A stretch of 64,000 nucleotides of DNA from Gossypium raimondii. Its lineage: Eukaryota; Streptophyta; Magnoliopsida; Malvales; Malvaceae. The stretch's first letter is position 1. Each line of letters begins with the position of its first letter. Below, piece by piece: positions 16,876 to 27,557 of the stretch. Location: positions 17,670,001 through 17,734,000 of the forward strand of contig NC_068569.1 of assembly GCF_025698545.1 (NCBI RefSeq), read 5' to 3'. Position numbers and translations under genes: made by a program. The notes under the pieces are model-generated. The model was given only the letters and a program-made list of their open reading frames with translations, was not told the origin of the DNA and ran no database searches.

Positions 16876-17572
16876 TTACTGCTTCTTCTCTTCTGCTTTC
16901 CTTGGCTGAAGAAAAAGGGGAAAAAACCATGTGTATATAAAAATTTAGTGTATATATTTGGAGAGATTAAACAAAATAACAGCACAAAATAAAAACAAAA
17001 GACAAATACTTGGAATAACTATTTATCATTAGGTTTGATATCCTTAAGGTTATCATTTTAAGCAAACAGAATATTAATAGAGTCAAAGTCAGACCACATT
17101 ATGTGATAATTCCACAACTTACCAAGACATACCAATTATTCGACAAAATGCCTCTACCAACAAAACATAAAGAGCAACAATTGGAAACCAACCCAGAAGA
17201 GAAAAGTGCCCAAACCTTGGTTCCAGGAAAGGATTGGTGAAGTTCCTCCTCGGGTATAATAACGGGCCACTTCTCGCCTGCTTCACGGAACATTTGCTCA
17301 GTCTCAAGCATCTGACCTTTCTCGAGGATCATGGTCCTAATGGTTTGAGCAGGAGTGGAAGTGGCATCAAAAGCTTCTTCCACTCCGTTGACGAAAGTAA
17401 CGGTGATTTGGGGCGGGTGATCGTCGGTTCGGCGCTTGACCTGAAGTTGGCAGGCGGGGTTGGACTCTTTAGCTTTGCGGGCGTTGCACTGGGCTAAGAA
17501 TTCCATGCATGAAGCTATGCGTGGGTCCAATGCATTGAACTCGATCTTCACTTTGGATAGAAACTTCAACAT
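16876..17572 (-). CDS. mitochondrial large ribosomal subunit protein mL53
   Basis: Nuclear gene for a mitoribosome large-subunit protein of the L53 family (thioredoxin-like fold). Exon 1 is 17572-17216, 119 codons, MLKFLSKVKIEFN to FPGTK. A GT-AG intron covers 17215-16906. Exon 2 is only 30 bases, 16905-16876, encoding PRKAEEKKQ and the stop. Total 128 residues, in the size range of plant mL53. Start chosen at 17572 because MLKFLSKVKI is the usual plant N-terminus and the reading frame further upstream lacks family similarity. Recognisable core: LDPRIASCMEFLAQCNARKA, the PPQITVTFVNG strand and PEEELHQSFPG. Reading through the intron would add an unrelated tail that ends at 17099, so the spliced form is preferred. 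A GGCC-rich repeat fragment lies about 100 bases upstream. Confidence 0.85.
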
Positions 17573-19860
17573 CTTCTTCCAAAGTCGGATTGTTTGCTGT
17601 TAGGAGTTTTGGTTCAGCCAACTCGCTTCTAATTTCCACAGAACATCCATTTGAGTCATTTACTCCCAATTAGAGGTCTTCGTGGCCGGGCCAGTCCTTA
17701 ACATAATTTTAGGCCCAAATGATATGCTCAGGCTAGGCCTGAAAATGGCCCTGAATTTTTACCTAAGTCCAGCCCAGATTATAGATGATGAGTCCGAACC
17801 CAACCCATATTATTTTAAAAAAAATTAATATATATAACATAAATTTAAAATATATAATAACTAGCATAAATTAAGAAAAATCAAAATCAAAATATTGAGT
17901 ATTGAAAACATATGATAAGCTACACTTTCTTTTTTGCTGTACAAATACCCAAATGCTTTAAAAAAAATATGTCTTGTTGCAGTTTCTCAATGAAGCTGAA
18001 AAACAAATCAAGCAGCCAACACTATGTTTATCCTATGATTTGGTGTTCAATTTTTGCAACCAATTTCTATGAATATTATAGTTTGGTTCCTTCCACTACC
18101 ACACATAAGAAACCTTATCAACTATTAATTTGGAGGAGAAGCTTACTTGGAGTTTTTCATGGCCTTTTTTGTAAGGCTCAAGTTAGATAATGGAGTTTCA
18201 TTAGAGATCATACCTCCTGCTTCCGCTTCTCATTTAAACATTCAACGCAAAAGATTGAAGGAAACCAAATCAAACCAGTAGAAAGTTACAACTATACACT
18301 TTACAAAAGTAAAGTGATAATTTATTTCAAATATAATACAAAAATATTAAAAATAAAATTATAATTTTTAAAAAAATTCAGGTGATGATGCGGTACAATT
18401 TCAGAATGTCATGTTATCATATCTTAACAGAATCCAAGTTCATCTCCTAGATTAATTTGAATTAAAAAAGAGAATGAAAAATTACAAATTTCAAGGACTA
18501 AATGTTGTAGTATTCCTTATTTATTTTGGTATCAGATGTTTAACCCTGTAGTATAAGAGAATCTGTAATTAATTGACCTTTGGGTAGTTCATTATCGTTT
18601 TCTGTGCCTGGAACCCTAGTTGGAAACTGTAAATTTGATAAGAATCATTCATATAATTTTGACTTTCCCTTACTTGGAAGATTGATGTGATTGAAAAAAT
18701 GTACCATTTTCTGTGCCTCATGTCTACCCTCAAATTGTACTTTAACCTGGAAAGCAGCTTCTATTCTCATTTCATAGTCAAGCTTTTTTTCTTCTTTATT
18801 GGAAAGCCCAAGCTTGCTTTTAATAACCTGTCCTTTTGGTTGATTTTTAGAGAACAATTCCGTTGATCATAGCTTCCCACTTTTCCATATGGACTCTCCA
18901 CCATCTCCAAAAGCAACCATATTTTGCCATTGAATCTTATTCTTTCCATGGGGACCCCGCAGACCATACACTTTATTTGCATTATTTGAAGCAAATAATT
19001 CAACTATGTCTACATGTCTCTAGCTACTATACCAGCTTCCATCAACTTTCTTTACTTGATTATTATCATTATTATAGTTTAAATATAGTTTTATTTACTG
19101 ATAATGTATTATTAGTTTAAACTTGTTAGTGAAGATATTTAAATGAAATTTGATGTAGAAAATGGAGAAATCCTGTTCTTGCAAAAATACCTTTCAAGAA
19201 ATGAAGGGGTGCTCCAACTTGTGAGTGGATGGTTCGTGGCTCACTATCTAAGGTGAAACAAGCTCCAACCCTTCGAATCCTTAATGCATGTCTCGTGCAA
19301 ATCAGCTAAATAATAATAAAAAAGAACAAATGGAATCAAAGAAGAGAAACCTGAAGGCATCTCAGGTTTTTTGTCTGTCTCTTAACTTACATGTGTAGAC
19401 AATGGATGCTTCTTCAAAAGTCAAGCAATTTCATCATCTCTTAATGGATAGCTTGTATGGTGTGGACCCCACCATGGGAATCATGCTTGCCTTACAGTTT
19501 TTATAATCAGAACCAGGAACTACCCCCACTCCATTTCAATAAATAAAAGCCTCTTAATAATCACTCTCATGAGGTGGGGGAAAGGCCTATTAAGAGCTAT
19601 ATACACAATTATTTCGTAAGGGTGCTATGCATCATCATAAAGCACTTAAGTTGATTACAACTTACAAGAGCAAAACAAAAGAAAAAAGAGCTTGATTGGT
19701 CTTTACACACACAAATATTGATATGAATACCAAGGTAAAATCTTCCAAATACATGAAATAACTTAAAACATTTATATTTGAAACTTACATCCTGATCCGA
19801 ATAACATAGGGTGGGCGGATGGTCGATACCCTGCTGCTTCATCATACACCGCTGATCTGA
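17573..19860. other. intergenic mL53 to XIP1
   Basis: At about 17680-17830 there is a GGCCC/GGGCC-rich fragment similar in wording to the end of the 13076 element, probably a truncated relative. The rest is AT-rich; open frames at 18645-18857 and 18767-19003 (minus) have no recognised motif. The stretch next to 19861 is the likely 3' UTR of the receptor kinase. Confidence 0.45.
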
Positions 19861-22820
19861 TCATACTTCTGGTTGGCTCTCTACTTTGGTGACATTTGAT
19901 GCTTCTTTGGTTTTATTAATTGACAGCTTGCAAGAATCGAATCTGCAAGGGTCAGCCTCAATCAACAGCTGAACAACCTCATTCATCGGTGGACGTTGGG
20001 ATGGATTCCTGTATGTACAACGCATCGCAATTCTGAGAACCTGAATCATCTCGTCCTTGAATGACCCCGACACTCGCTTGTCCAACACCTCCATCACCCC
20101 TTCCTTCGTATCCAGCTTTGTCGAAACCCAATACACGATGTTCTTGTTCTCCCCGAAAACTGCCTCCACCGGTTTCTTCCCGGTTATCAGTTCCATCAAC
20201 ACCACTCCAAAACTGTACACATCACTCTTGGTCGTTGCTTTGCTTGAATACGCATATTCTGTCCGTCAAACACATTGATTGAACTTAATTGAACAATTAA
20301 AAAAAAAAAACTAAAAATATATGAATAAACAAGATGTATACCTGGGGCTAAATAGCCATAGGTGCCTGCTATGACGGTAATGATTGAATCTTTGCCTCCT
20401 CTGGCTTGTAAAACCTTGGCTATTCCGAAATCTGCAACTTTGGGTTCATAGTTGGCGTCCAATAGGATGTTGGTTGACTTGATGTCTCTGTGAATAATAG
20501 GTGTCAACAGATCATGGTGAAGGTATGCCAAGCCTTGTGCGACCCCAAGTGCTATTTGGTGTCTAATTGGCCAATCTAAATGGATCCATCCTTTATGAAG
20601 AGCATCCCAAAGGTTCCCATTCGGCATGTACTCGTAAACCAACATTTTGCAATCGAAGTTCGTGATGTAACTATAGAGCTTGACTATGTTTTTATGCCTT
20701 ATGCTTCCAAGAGTCTCGACCTCGGTCTTCAACCCTTTGTCGAAGATCAATTGGTCTTCTGGAGTAGAGTCTTTTGCTGTTCTACTCCACAGCTTCTTCA
20801 CTGCAACAACTTCTCCACCTCGCAACCTGATTCTATACACGGTGCCAGACCCTCCGTGGCCCACAATGTTTTTATCAATCATTGCTTCGAGGATTTCGTG
20901 CCGGTCAAAACATATTCTATGGAAGCTCTTCACATCGTACGAAAAAAATGATGAAGACAAGGTCTCGTCATGTTCTACTACACCTCTTTGTTTGCTGTAA
21001 CGCCGTCTCAGGAACAGGATGGCTCCGATAGTAAAGACAATGACTGATATCATGATTGCCCACATAGAATTTCGCTTCTTTTGGTTGTGCTTGTGTGAAC
21101 ATTTGGGGAAACTTTGAACTTCGACAGGAGCACAAAGACCTGGATTGCCTGAAAAGCTTTCCACCAGCCCGTCTTTAATCAACGAGAGAGGAATTGGACC
21201 ATAAAGTTCATTGTTTGAAAAGTTGATGGTGTTATACGACAGTTCACCCAGACTCTCTGGGATATTCCCAGTCAAGTGATTGTTGGAAAGATCAACAACA
21301 CTGATAGATTTCAGCAAAGAAAGTGAACTGGGGATCGAAGAGCTTAGCTTGTTCCCTTGCAACATCAGTAAATTCAGTTTCTTCAGATCACCAATCTCTG
21401 TTGGTATTGGACCGGACAAGAGATTGTTACTGAGATCAATCTTCATCAGATTTATAGCTCCCGAGATTTCAGGAGGTAAAAAACCTGACAACTTGTTGTT
21501 CTGCATGAACAGTTCGGACAAGTTCTTGGCATTTCCAATTGAACTTGGAAAAGGAGCTGTAAAACTATTGTCCGCCAAGTCGATAATTGCAGCATGAGGG
21601 AGTCCTAGAAGATCTTCTGGTATGGCGCCTTCCAAGTAGTTTTTGCTAACTCGGAACCGAATAAGAGACTTGCAGTTTGCATAACTATCGGGCAACTTTC
21701 CAGAGAACTTGTTATCTAAGACAAGCAAATACAGTAACCTTCCACCCCGACATACCTCTGCAGGCAATGGACCTGATAGGTTGTTCTCCGACAAGTCTAA
21801 AAGAACCATAGCGGAGGACTTCCCCAGATTCTGTGGAACTTGTCCTGATAAGAAATTCTCATAGAGTGACAGCATGGTCAAGGTTGTTGACTCTGCAATA
21901 GCACCAGGGATTTCTCCTGTAAGACTGTTGTTGTAAAGTTGAAGGACTTGAAGTTTGGGGAGTCGACATAGAGATTCTGGAATGCTTCCACTCAACCGAT
22001 TGACAGACATGTCCAAGTCTACGAGCTCTGTAAGGTTTCCCAGTTCCTCAGGTATTGAGCCAGATAAGTGCTGGTTGTAGTATAACTCGAGCTGCTGCAA
22101 GTTTTTCAGCAATCCAAGCTCCTTTGGAATCTGACCTGAAAGGAAATTACCACTCAACTCGAGATCAACAAGCGATGTCATGTTCCCAATCGATGCCGGG
22201 ATTGAACCGTACAACATGCAAGACGTGAAGACCATAACTCTGAGCTTTGTGAGCCTAGAAATGTTCCCCGGAAGTTGCCATAAGTTCAAGCCATCATTTT
22301 CATTGAAGTAGATCACCTCGAGATCGGTGAGATTGGTTATCGACATGGGGAAGTCACCTGTGAAGAGGTTGTACGACAAGTCGACCACACGCAGAGAAGT
22401 CATTTTCGAGAAATCCGGAAGTGTTGTTCTAAGGTATACGGAACTCATACTGAACTCTTCCAAGAGAGAGCAGTTAACGATGCTGTTAAGAAAGTTGCCA
22501 CGGAGATTATTGCGGCTGATATCGAGAACGCGTAACTCTGGTAGATGAGAGCACACGTCAGCCGGGAAATTACCGGAGAGGGACCAGTCTGAGATGTTAA
22601 TGCTTTCAACGTAGCCTCTATTGTTGCAGCTGACACCACGGAAATCGCAATAACTTTTCATTCCACTGACATCCCATGCAGACAAGGCCTTTCCTGATAG
22701 AGAGGCCTTCATGAGGTTAAAGAACCGAAATTGATCATCTCTTATAGCTTGGGAAGAATCATAAAACACAAAACTAAGCACCGCCAGCAGCAGAAGGAGA
22801 TGAATAAATTTCGGTGCCAT
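19861..22820 (-). CDS. XIP1: LRR receptor kinase XIP1/CEPR1 (LRR subfamily XI)
   Basis: Plasma-membrane receptor kinase. In Arabidopsis this protein perceives CEP peptides in nitrogen-demand signalling and acts in vascular development. Two exons, 22820-20342 (826 codons plus one base) and 20258-19861, give 958 residues; Arabidopsis XIP1 is about 966. Seen: signal peptide 1-25, paired Cys near 58-65, about 20 LRRs to residue 545, paired Cys near 563-574, one membrane span 586-604, kinase about 647-935 with GHGGSGTVY 654-662, Lys675, HRD 777-779 (an RD kinase) and DFG 797-799. The GT-AG intron is phase 1 and splits the Glu codon of the APE motif (LAP|E). The juxtamembrane SSSFFSYDVKSFHRI is nearly identical to XIP1 as I recall it. 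All catalytic residues are present and the frame is intact. Reading past the donor at 20342 gives an unrelated tail, so splicing is required. Confidence 0.94.
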
Positions 22821-24189
22821 TTCATAGAAAATGAAAAAAGAAGCTTAATGTTAAGGCAATTGTTTGCAGCAGAGAAAGGTGGAAAAGTGAGTATATAAAT
22901 GAGCTGATTGAGGGGATCATGGGGTGCAACAGTAATAACCCCTCGATGATGGAAAAGAAAGCAGGTTCCCCTGTTCTTTTTTTTTTCTTTTTGCATAAAG
23001 AGGCTTTTATTTTCAATGTTTTATACCCCACTACCTCATATCATATACAGGAATAACATCCCTTTGGCTCTTGATGTGATCAGTCCTGCTTTCTCGTGGA
23101 TGGCCATGGCCCAAAGTTCCACAAATTTGCAGGTCTATATGTTGCCAATATTGCCACTTACATGCATCAAATATACAAATTTATTCAAAGCAAGAGCATG
23201 TGTGTAATGTATTTTTGTAATCAAAAGCCAACTGCTTTTCTGGCATTACATGAAAGATACCATGATTCTTCTTCTATCGCTGTACGTGGTGCAATAATGT
23301 ACGAACATATAAATTCCTTTTTCTAGGGGTCCTACTGCTATACATTTATAATGCTGCTAGCTGTTAATTTGCTTGTGGAAAATTATGCTCATATCATTGT
23401 TTCATTTCATGTCCCAACAGGAATTTGCTCTCACGTGTGAGATTCATATATAATATAATATGATATAGTACAGTGAATCCTGTTTTTGTTTGTCTGGATC
23501 AGATTAAGTTAAAGTACCAAAGAATTTTAAGTAAGCTTCTATTTACATCTCAATATTTATTTCATAAAGATCGAATCAAATGATTTAAAGAAAGAGAGAG
23601 TTGCTGGAAAGCTCATCACCTTCCAACTGATCTAACGCTAAAAGTAAGTGAAAAAACACTACACTGCCAGTAGTTTATTAGGTTAAATACTTATGTTATC
23701 TGCAGGTAGGCGATTTAAGTTAGCATGATAATTCGTGGAAATTAAGATGGATGCAGTTGACAAGCTTATATAATTACTATATTCACAATGCTACAAGCTT
23801 AAGGGAATCTTTGGATTGGATTGGATAGAGCGGGGAATAGAGATGATATGCTCAAGGATGAATAGCTTGTAGCAAAGATGCCCACTCTTCATAAAGTCTT
23901 TGGTGTTGTTTTGATTCTCAGCTAAATATTTAACATATTAGGTTTAATTTGACTTCAGTCCTTATACTCTTCAAACCTTTGAAATTTAGTTTTCTTTTTC
24001 TACTTTTATTTCATAAAATTTAGTCTTTTTACATCTCTGATTTGAAACATTGGTGTCAAATTTGAATATGTTATATTTTAATATTCCAAGTTCTTGTTAA
24101 GAATTGAAATCCATAGGTAGCACATATCCAAATTTAACCGAAATTAATTAATAATGTTATCAGATATTAATTTTTAGATAAGATAATTA
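22821..24189. other. XIP1 promoter side and intergenic DNA
   Basis: Contains the upstream region of XIP1. TATATAAA on the plus strand at 22892-22899 gives TTTATATA on the minus strand, about 75 bases before the ATG, a weak TATA candidate. Farther out I see no gene, LTR or inverted repeat. Confidence 0.45.
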
Positions 24190-24352
24190 TGTTAAGATAG
24201 ACTGAATTCATTAAGAAAATACAAGAAATGAACACTGAGTATTTAATACAGTAGGTCAGTAACTACTAACTGAAGCTAACTGACTAACTATACAACAATT
24301 GTACTTAACTAACTTTCTTGACTAACTTTTCAGCTAACTCTTATTCCTAACA
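24190..24352 (-). repeat. LTR of the short copia element (3' LTR)
   Basis: 163 bp with TGTTA...TAACA ends. About 97% identical by eye to the copy at 25558-25720. Confidence 0.9.
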
Positions 24353-24527
24353 TGGCCTATGCTTCTCGACTTTCCTTGTTTCTGCATGAGACTTTCCTTG
24401 CTTCTGTATGACATCCCTTCCTATGGAAACCACTCCAAGTTTTCTCCTGAATTTGTCGAATAACCCTACTGACAAAGGCTTGGTCAAAATATCAACAATT
24501 TGATCCTGTCCAGAGATATGTTTTGTG
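24347..24527 (-). pseudogene. copia RNase H C-terminal tail
   Basis: Minus-strand frame with KHISGQDQIVDILTKPLSV followed by FDKFRRKLGVV. This is the HVxxxxQxADILTKPL signature at the very end of Ty1/copia RNase H. Everything upstream (reverse transcriptase and most of RNase H) has been replaced by the inverted integrase block. The stop codon lies in the LTR. Confidence 0.8.
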
Positions 24528-25545
24528 AAGGACATTCAGACAGGGAGGATACTACTGGAGGGCCACATGCATAATGGTTTGTATAGGTTTGATTTCTCTC
24601 GATCTACTTCACAAAAGCCTAATCCTACTCAAAGCCTCGAGTCTCCTCGTCTGTGCAATGTTCAGACTCCTTCCTCTGTTGAAATCTGGCATGACAGGTT
24701 TGGACACCCCTGTCCTAATACACTTGCTCGTGTTTTGAAGTCTTGTGGTGTTTCTTTCAAACATAGCAACTTACAGTTTGTGTGTACACCTTGTAAGTTG
24801 GGCAAATCTCACAAACTGCCCTTCAGTACCTCACAAACAGTGTATTCATTTCCGTTTGAGCTAGTGGCATCTGATGTTTGGGGACCCTTCCATGTGCCTT
24901 CAAATGGTTTTTCTTACTATGTGTCTTTTGTAGATATGTATAGCAGATATACTTCGTTGTATTTTCTCAAATCAAAGTCAGAAGTGTTTTGATGTTTTCT
25001 TTATTTTCACAAGATGGTGCAAGTGCAATTTGGAACATCCATCAAAATGCTGCAGACAGATGGGGGGTGAGTATCGGTCCTTGTCTAATACTCTCTCTCA
25101 GCTGGGAATTCAACATCGAATAACATGTCCATACACATCAGAACAGAACAGGGTGGCTGAACGGAGACATCGTCATGTAGTTGATATGGGGCTCACGTTA
25201 CTAGCTCGAACTTCAATGCCTTTGGTACACTGGTCGTCTACTTTTTCTCATGCAGTTCACCTTATTAATAGGTTACCAACACCTGTTTTGCAGCATCAAA
25301 CTTCTTATGAGAGACTCTTTAAGGCTCAACCTGATTATTCTCAGCTGAAAGTATTTGGGAGTGCTTGCTATTCGTACTTAAGACTGTTCCAGCAGCATAA
25401 GCTTCAGTTTCGATCTCAACAGTGTGTTTTTCTTGGATTTAGCCCTAACCAGAAGGGTTACAAGTGTCTTGCTACAGATGGCCGAGTATTTGTTTCACGC
25501 CATGTTTTGTTCAATGAGACGCTGTTTCCATTTCAAAATGGTTTT
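24528..25545 (+). pseudogene. copia gag-pre-integrase and integrase fragment
   Basis: Starts VKDIQTGRILLEGHMHNGLY, the canonical entry to the gag-pre-integrase domain. WHDRFGHP and the CTPCKLGKSHK part of the H-H-C-C zinc site follow. The integrase core runs ELVASDVWGP, then a break near 24990-25030 (TGA and a frame change where the segment around F-x-x-D-x-G is degraded), then GEYRSLSNTLSQLGIQHRITCPYTS..EQNRVAERRHRHVV, and ends in the CVFLGFSPNQKGYKC region. It is out of register with the LTRs: it reads on the opposite strand. Not functional. Confidence 0.85.
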
Positions 25546-25557
25546 GCTCTGATACCA
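25546..25557 (-). other. primer binding site of the short copia element
   Basis: Reads TGGTATCAGAGC on the minus strand, complementary to initiator tRNA-Met as in most plant copia elements. It directly abuts the LTR at 25558, which fixes the element's own orientation as minus. Confidence 0.85.
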
Positions 25558-25720
25558 TTTTAAGATAGACTGAATTCATTAAGAAAATACAAGAAATGAA
25601 CACTGAGTATTTAATACAGTAGGTCAGTAACTACTAACTGAAGCTAACTGACTAACTATACAACAACTGTACGTAACTAACTTTCTTGACTAACTTTTTA
25701 GCTAACTCTTATTCTTAACA
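25558..25720 (-). repeat. LTR of the short copia element (5' LTR)
   Basis: 163 bp direct copy of 24190-24352 with five differences. One is at the inner end (TTTTA instead of TGTTA on the plus strand). Target duplication AATTA follows at 25721. Confidence 0.9.
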
Positions 25721-25725
25721 AATTA

Positions 25726-26235
25726 GAAGTACTAAATTCTTGGAATTAAAGCAGAAGAATGAATTTTTCAAAAGTTCAAAGATTAGAGGGACTAGAGACA
25801 AAATTAGACCATAAGTATGATTACTACCTATAAAAGTAATCCTTAGTCTCTGATTTTTTTTTGTCCACATTATCTTCAAATTTTAAATTTTTTATAAATT
25901 TTGATTCTTATAATTTGATAGCACTTTGATATCGTGTTAGTGTTATCTCAACATCTAAAAATATATTTTATAAAAAATTAAATAATTATGTCACATTATC
26001 ATAAAACAACAAAATTATCCAATTTCAAAACTAACATCAACGAAGAAAAATTTTCAAATAGCATATTAAGAAAATTTGACAAATTGTAAGAGTAAATGTT
26101 AGTCCGTCCCAAAGTGAAATAAAAACTATACAAATTATTAGATCTAAAGTAGATGAATAAGTAACCAAAAAAGAAAAAGCTTAAGGATAAAAAAAGTCTT
26201 CGGTAAAAATTTAAAAATTGTTTAAATCTTTATGG
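25726..26235. other. AT-rich intergenic DNA
   Basis: No open frame or repeat recognised between the copia element and the inverted-repeat structure starting at 26236. Confidence 0.5.
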
Positions 26236-27557
26236 AAAAAAGTACATTTAATTGATCTCTCAACGACCTCAAAAAATCAATTAATCCTTCCATTAACAAA
26301 AACCGTCATTGACCAGTTTGATCATTAACATTATTGACATATTGATAGAAGTCACTAGAAACTGTCATATGACTATCAAATTAGTAAAAAGTAATATATA
26401 TATATATATATTTAAATATTTAAATAAGTAAAATGTGCTTATAAAATAAATTTGGACGCATTGTTGTCCAGATTTAAATAAATATGAACAATTGGTTATA
26501 CAGATGAATGTAAAACTAAAAAATTCAAAATTATAAAAAATATATTAAAATTGTAAAAATTTTAGAATATTAACAATTTTAATACTAATTAACCATTCTT
26601 AATATTAACAAATGAAATTACAAAAAGCAGTGATTATTAGAGCATTGTGATCCAGATATTTTAATTTAATTATTCCCATAGGCACAGAAATAAGTATAAT
26701 ATGGATACTTACTATTAAACAAAACTAAATTATAATGTAAGATTTAACCCTATAAAACTCTTGGAGGCTAAGGAGATGATGGAATTGGATCTAAAACATG
26801 CGTCTTTCATGACCTTCCTTCAAAGCAAATAAAAAAAAAAGAGGTGTAATTACAATCCATTTGCCTTATTGCAAGAGTTGCGATCGTATTACATTACCAC
26901 ACTTTGGGTGGGTTTGGATAGGCGGTGAGTTTACCTGTGGTTAGTGTAAAAACAGCGGTGGCGGTGAGATTATATACTGTAGCGATACTGTAGCGTGAGA
27001 TAAAAAGTAAACTAAACGCACCGCACCGCACCGCACTTAATCGCCCATCCAAACCCACCCTTCTTCTACCATAGTGGAGACTGTGGACAGAACAGTGAAT
27101 GAGGTGATTCATCGGGTTAAGTGTGTGTTCTGTAGGTGGACTAAAAATAATAAGCTTTTTCAATTTTTTTTAATGAGTAAAAATGTGTAAAATTCAAAAC
27201 AAGTAACGAGAACATACAAGAGGAATCAAGAGAGCAGAGAATGAAGAGAAATTTATGAGAGTATTGAAGATAAAGCATATGGGTGATATTCAATTATGTT
27301 TAAAATATTAACATTTTTTAATTTTTTTATAAATTTTAAATTTTTTTAATTTTGTATTCATGCAAAATTTATCTAATTCGTTCTATATGCACATTTTAAT
27401 TATTTTTAAAAAGTAGTTTTCCATTTGGCAATTTCTGATGACTTTCTGTCAAATATGTCAGTAATGTTAACAGAAAACCCCGAACTTGACAATTTCCATT
27501 AATAAAAAAGCCAATTGATTTTTGGGTCATTGAGAACACAATTAAATATACTTTTTT
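26236..27557. mobile_element. long inverted-repeat element enclosing a MITE
   Basis: The left arm from 26236 (AAAAAAGTACATTTAATTG, then CTCAACGACC and AAAAATCAATT) is the inverse of the right arm ending at 27557 (AAAAAAGTATATTTAATTG, CTCAATGACC, AAAAATCAATT on the minus strand). The arms are roughly 80% alike over the outer 45 bases by eye. The interior is AT-rich with a (TA)n tract near 26396-26410 and has no transposase. No matching target duplication was found, so the class is open; a decayed Mutator-like or other foldback element is likely. Confidence 0.45.
26906..27060. mobile_element. short MITE, GGTGGGTTTGGATGGG family, copy 2
   Basis: 155 bp. Ends GGGTGGGTTTGGATAGGCG and CGCCCATCCAAACCCACCC are inverted repeats. 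The inside has ACTGTAGCGATACTGTAGCG and a CCGCACCGCACCGCAC run. Relative to the copy at 14892-15038 it is inverted. It sits inside the larger inverted-repeat structure. No clear target duplication. Confidence 0.72.

Larger units (their letters stand above)
24190..25720 (-). mobile_element. short copia-type element with inverted integrase block
   Basis: 1,531 bp between direct target duplications AATTA (24185-24189 and 25721-25725). Both LTRs are 163 bp (24190-24352 and 25558-25720) and differ at 5 positions. Orientation is minus: the tRNA-Met-type primer site TGGTATCAGAGC, read on the minus strand, sits directly against the LTR at 25546-25557, and the C-terminal tail of RNase H lies on the minus strand next to the other LTR. 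The block between them, about 24528-25545, encodes gag-pre-integrase and integrase on the PLUS strand, the wrong way round. Reverse transcriptase is missing. The element cannot be autonomous. Confidence 0.88.

Noticed and set aside
17099..17215. Longer mL53 C-terminus ending at 17099
   Set aside because: The residues after FPGTK look like intron translation; the GT-AG splice to the 30-base exon gives the expected basic tail.
18645..19003. Overlapping minus-strand frames rich in Lys and Glu
   Set aside because: No family recognised, two frames overlap, and no splice junction links them.
20196..20341. Read-through of the XIP1 frame past the donor at 20342
   Set aside because: It gives an unrelated tail and loses the C-terminal third of the kinase; splicing to 20258 restores EYAYSSKATTKSDVYSFG.
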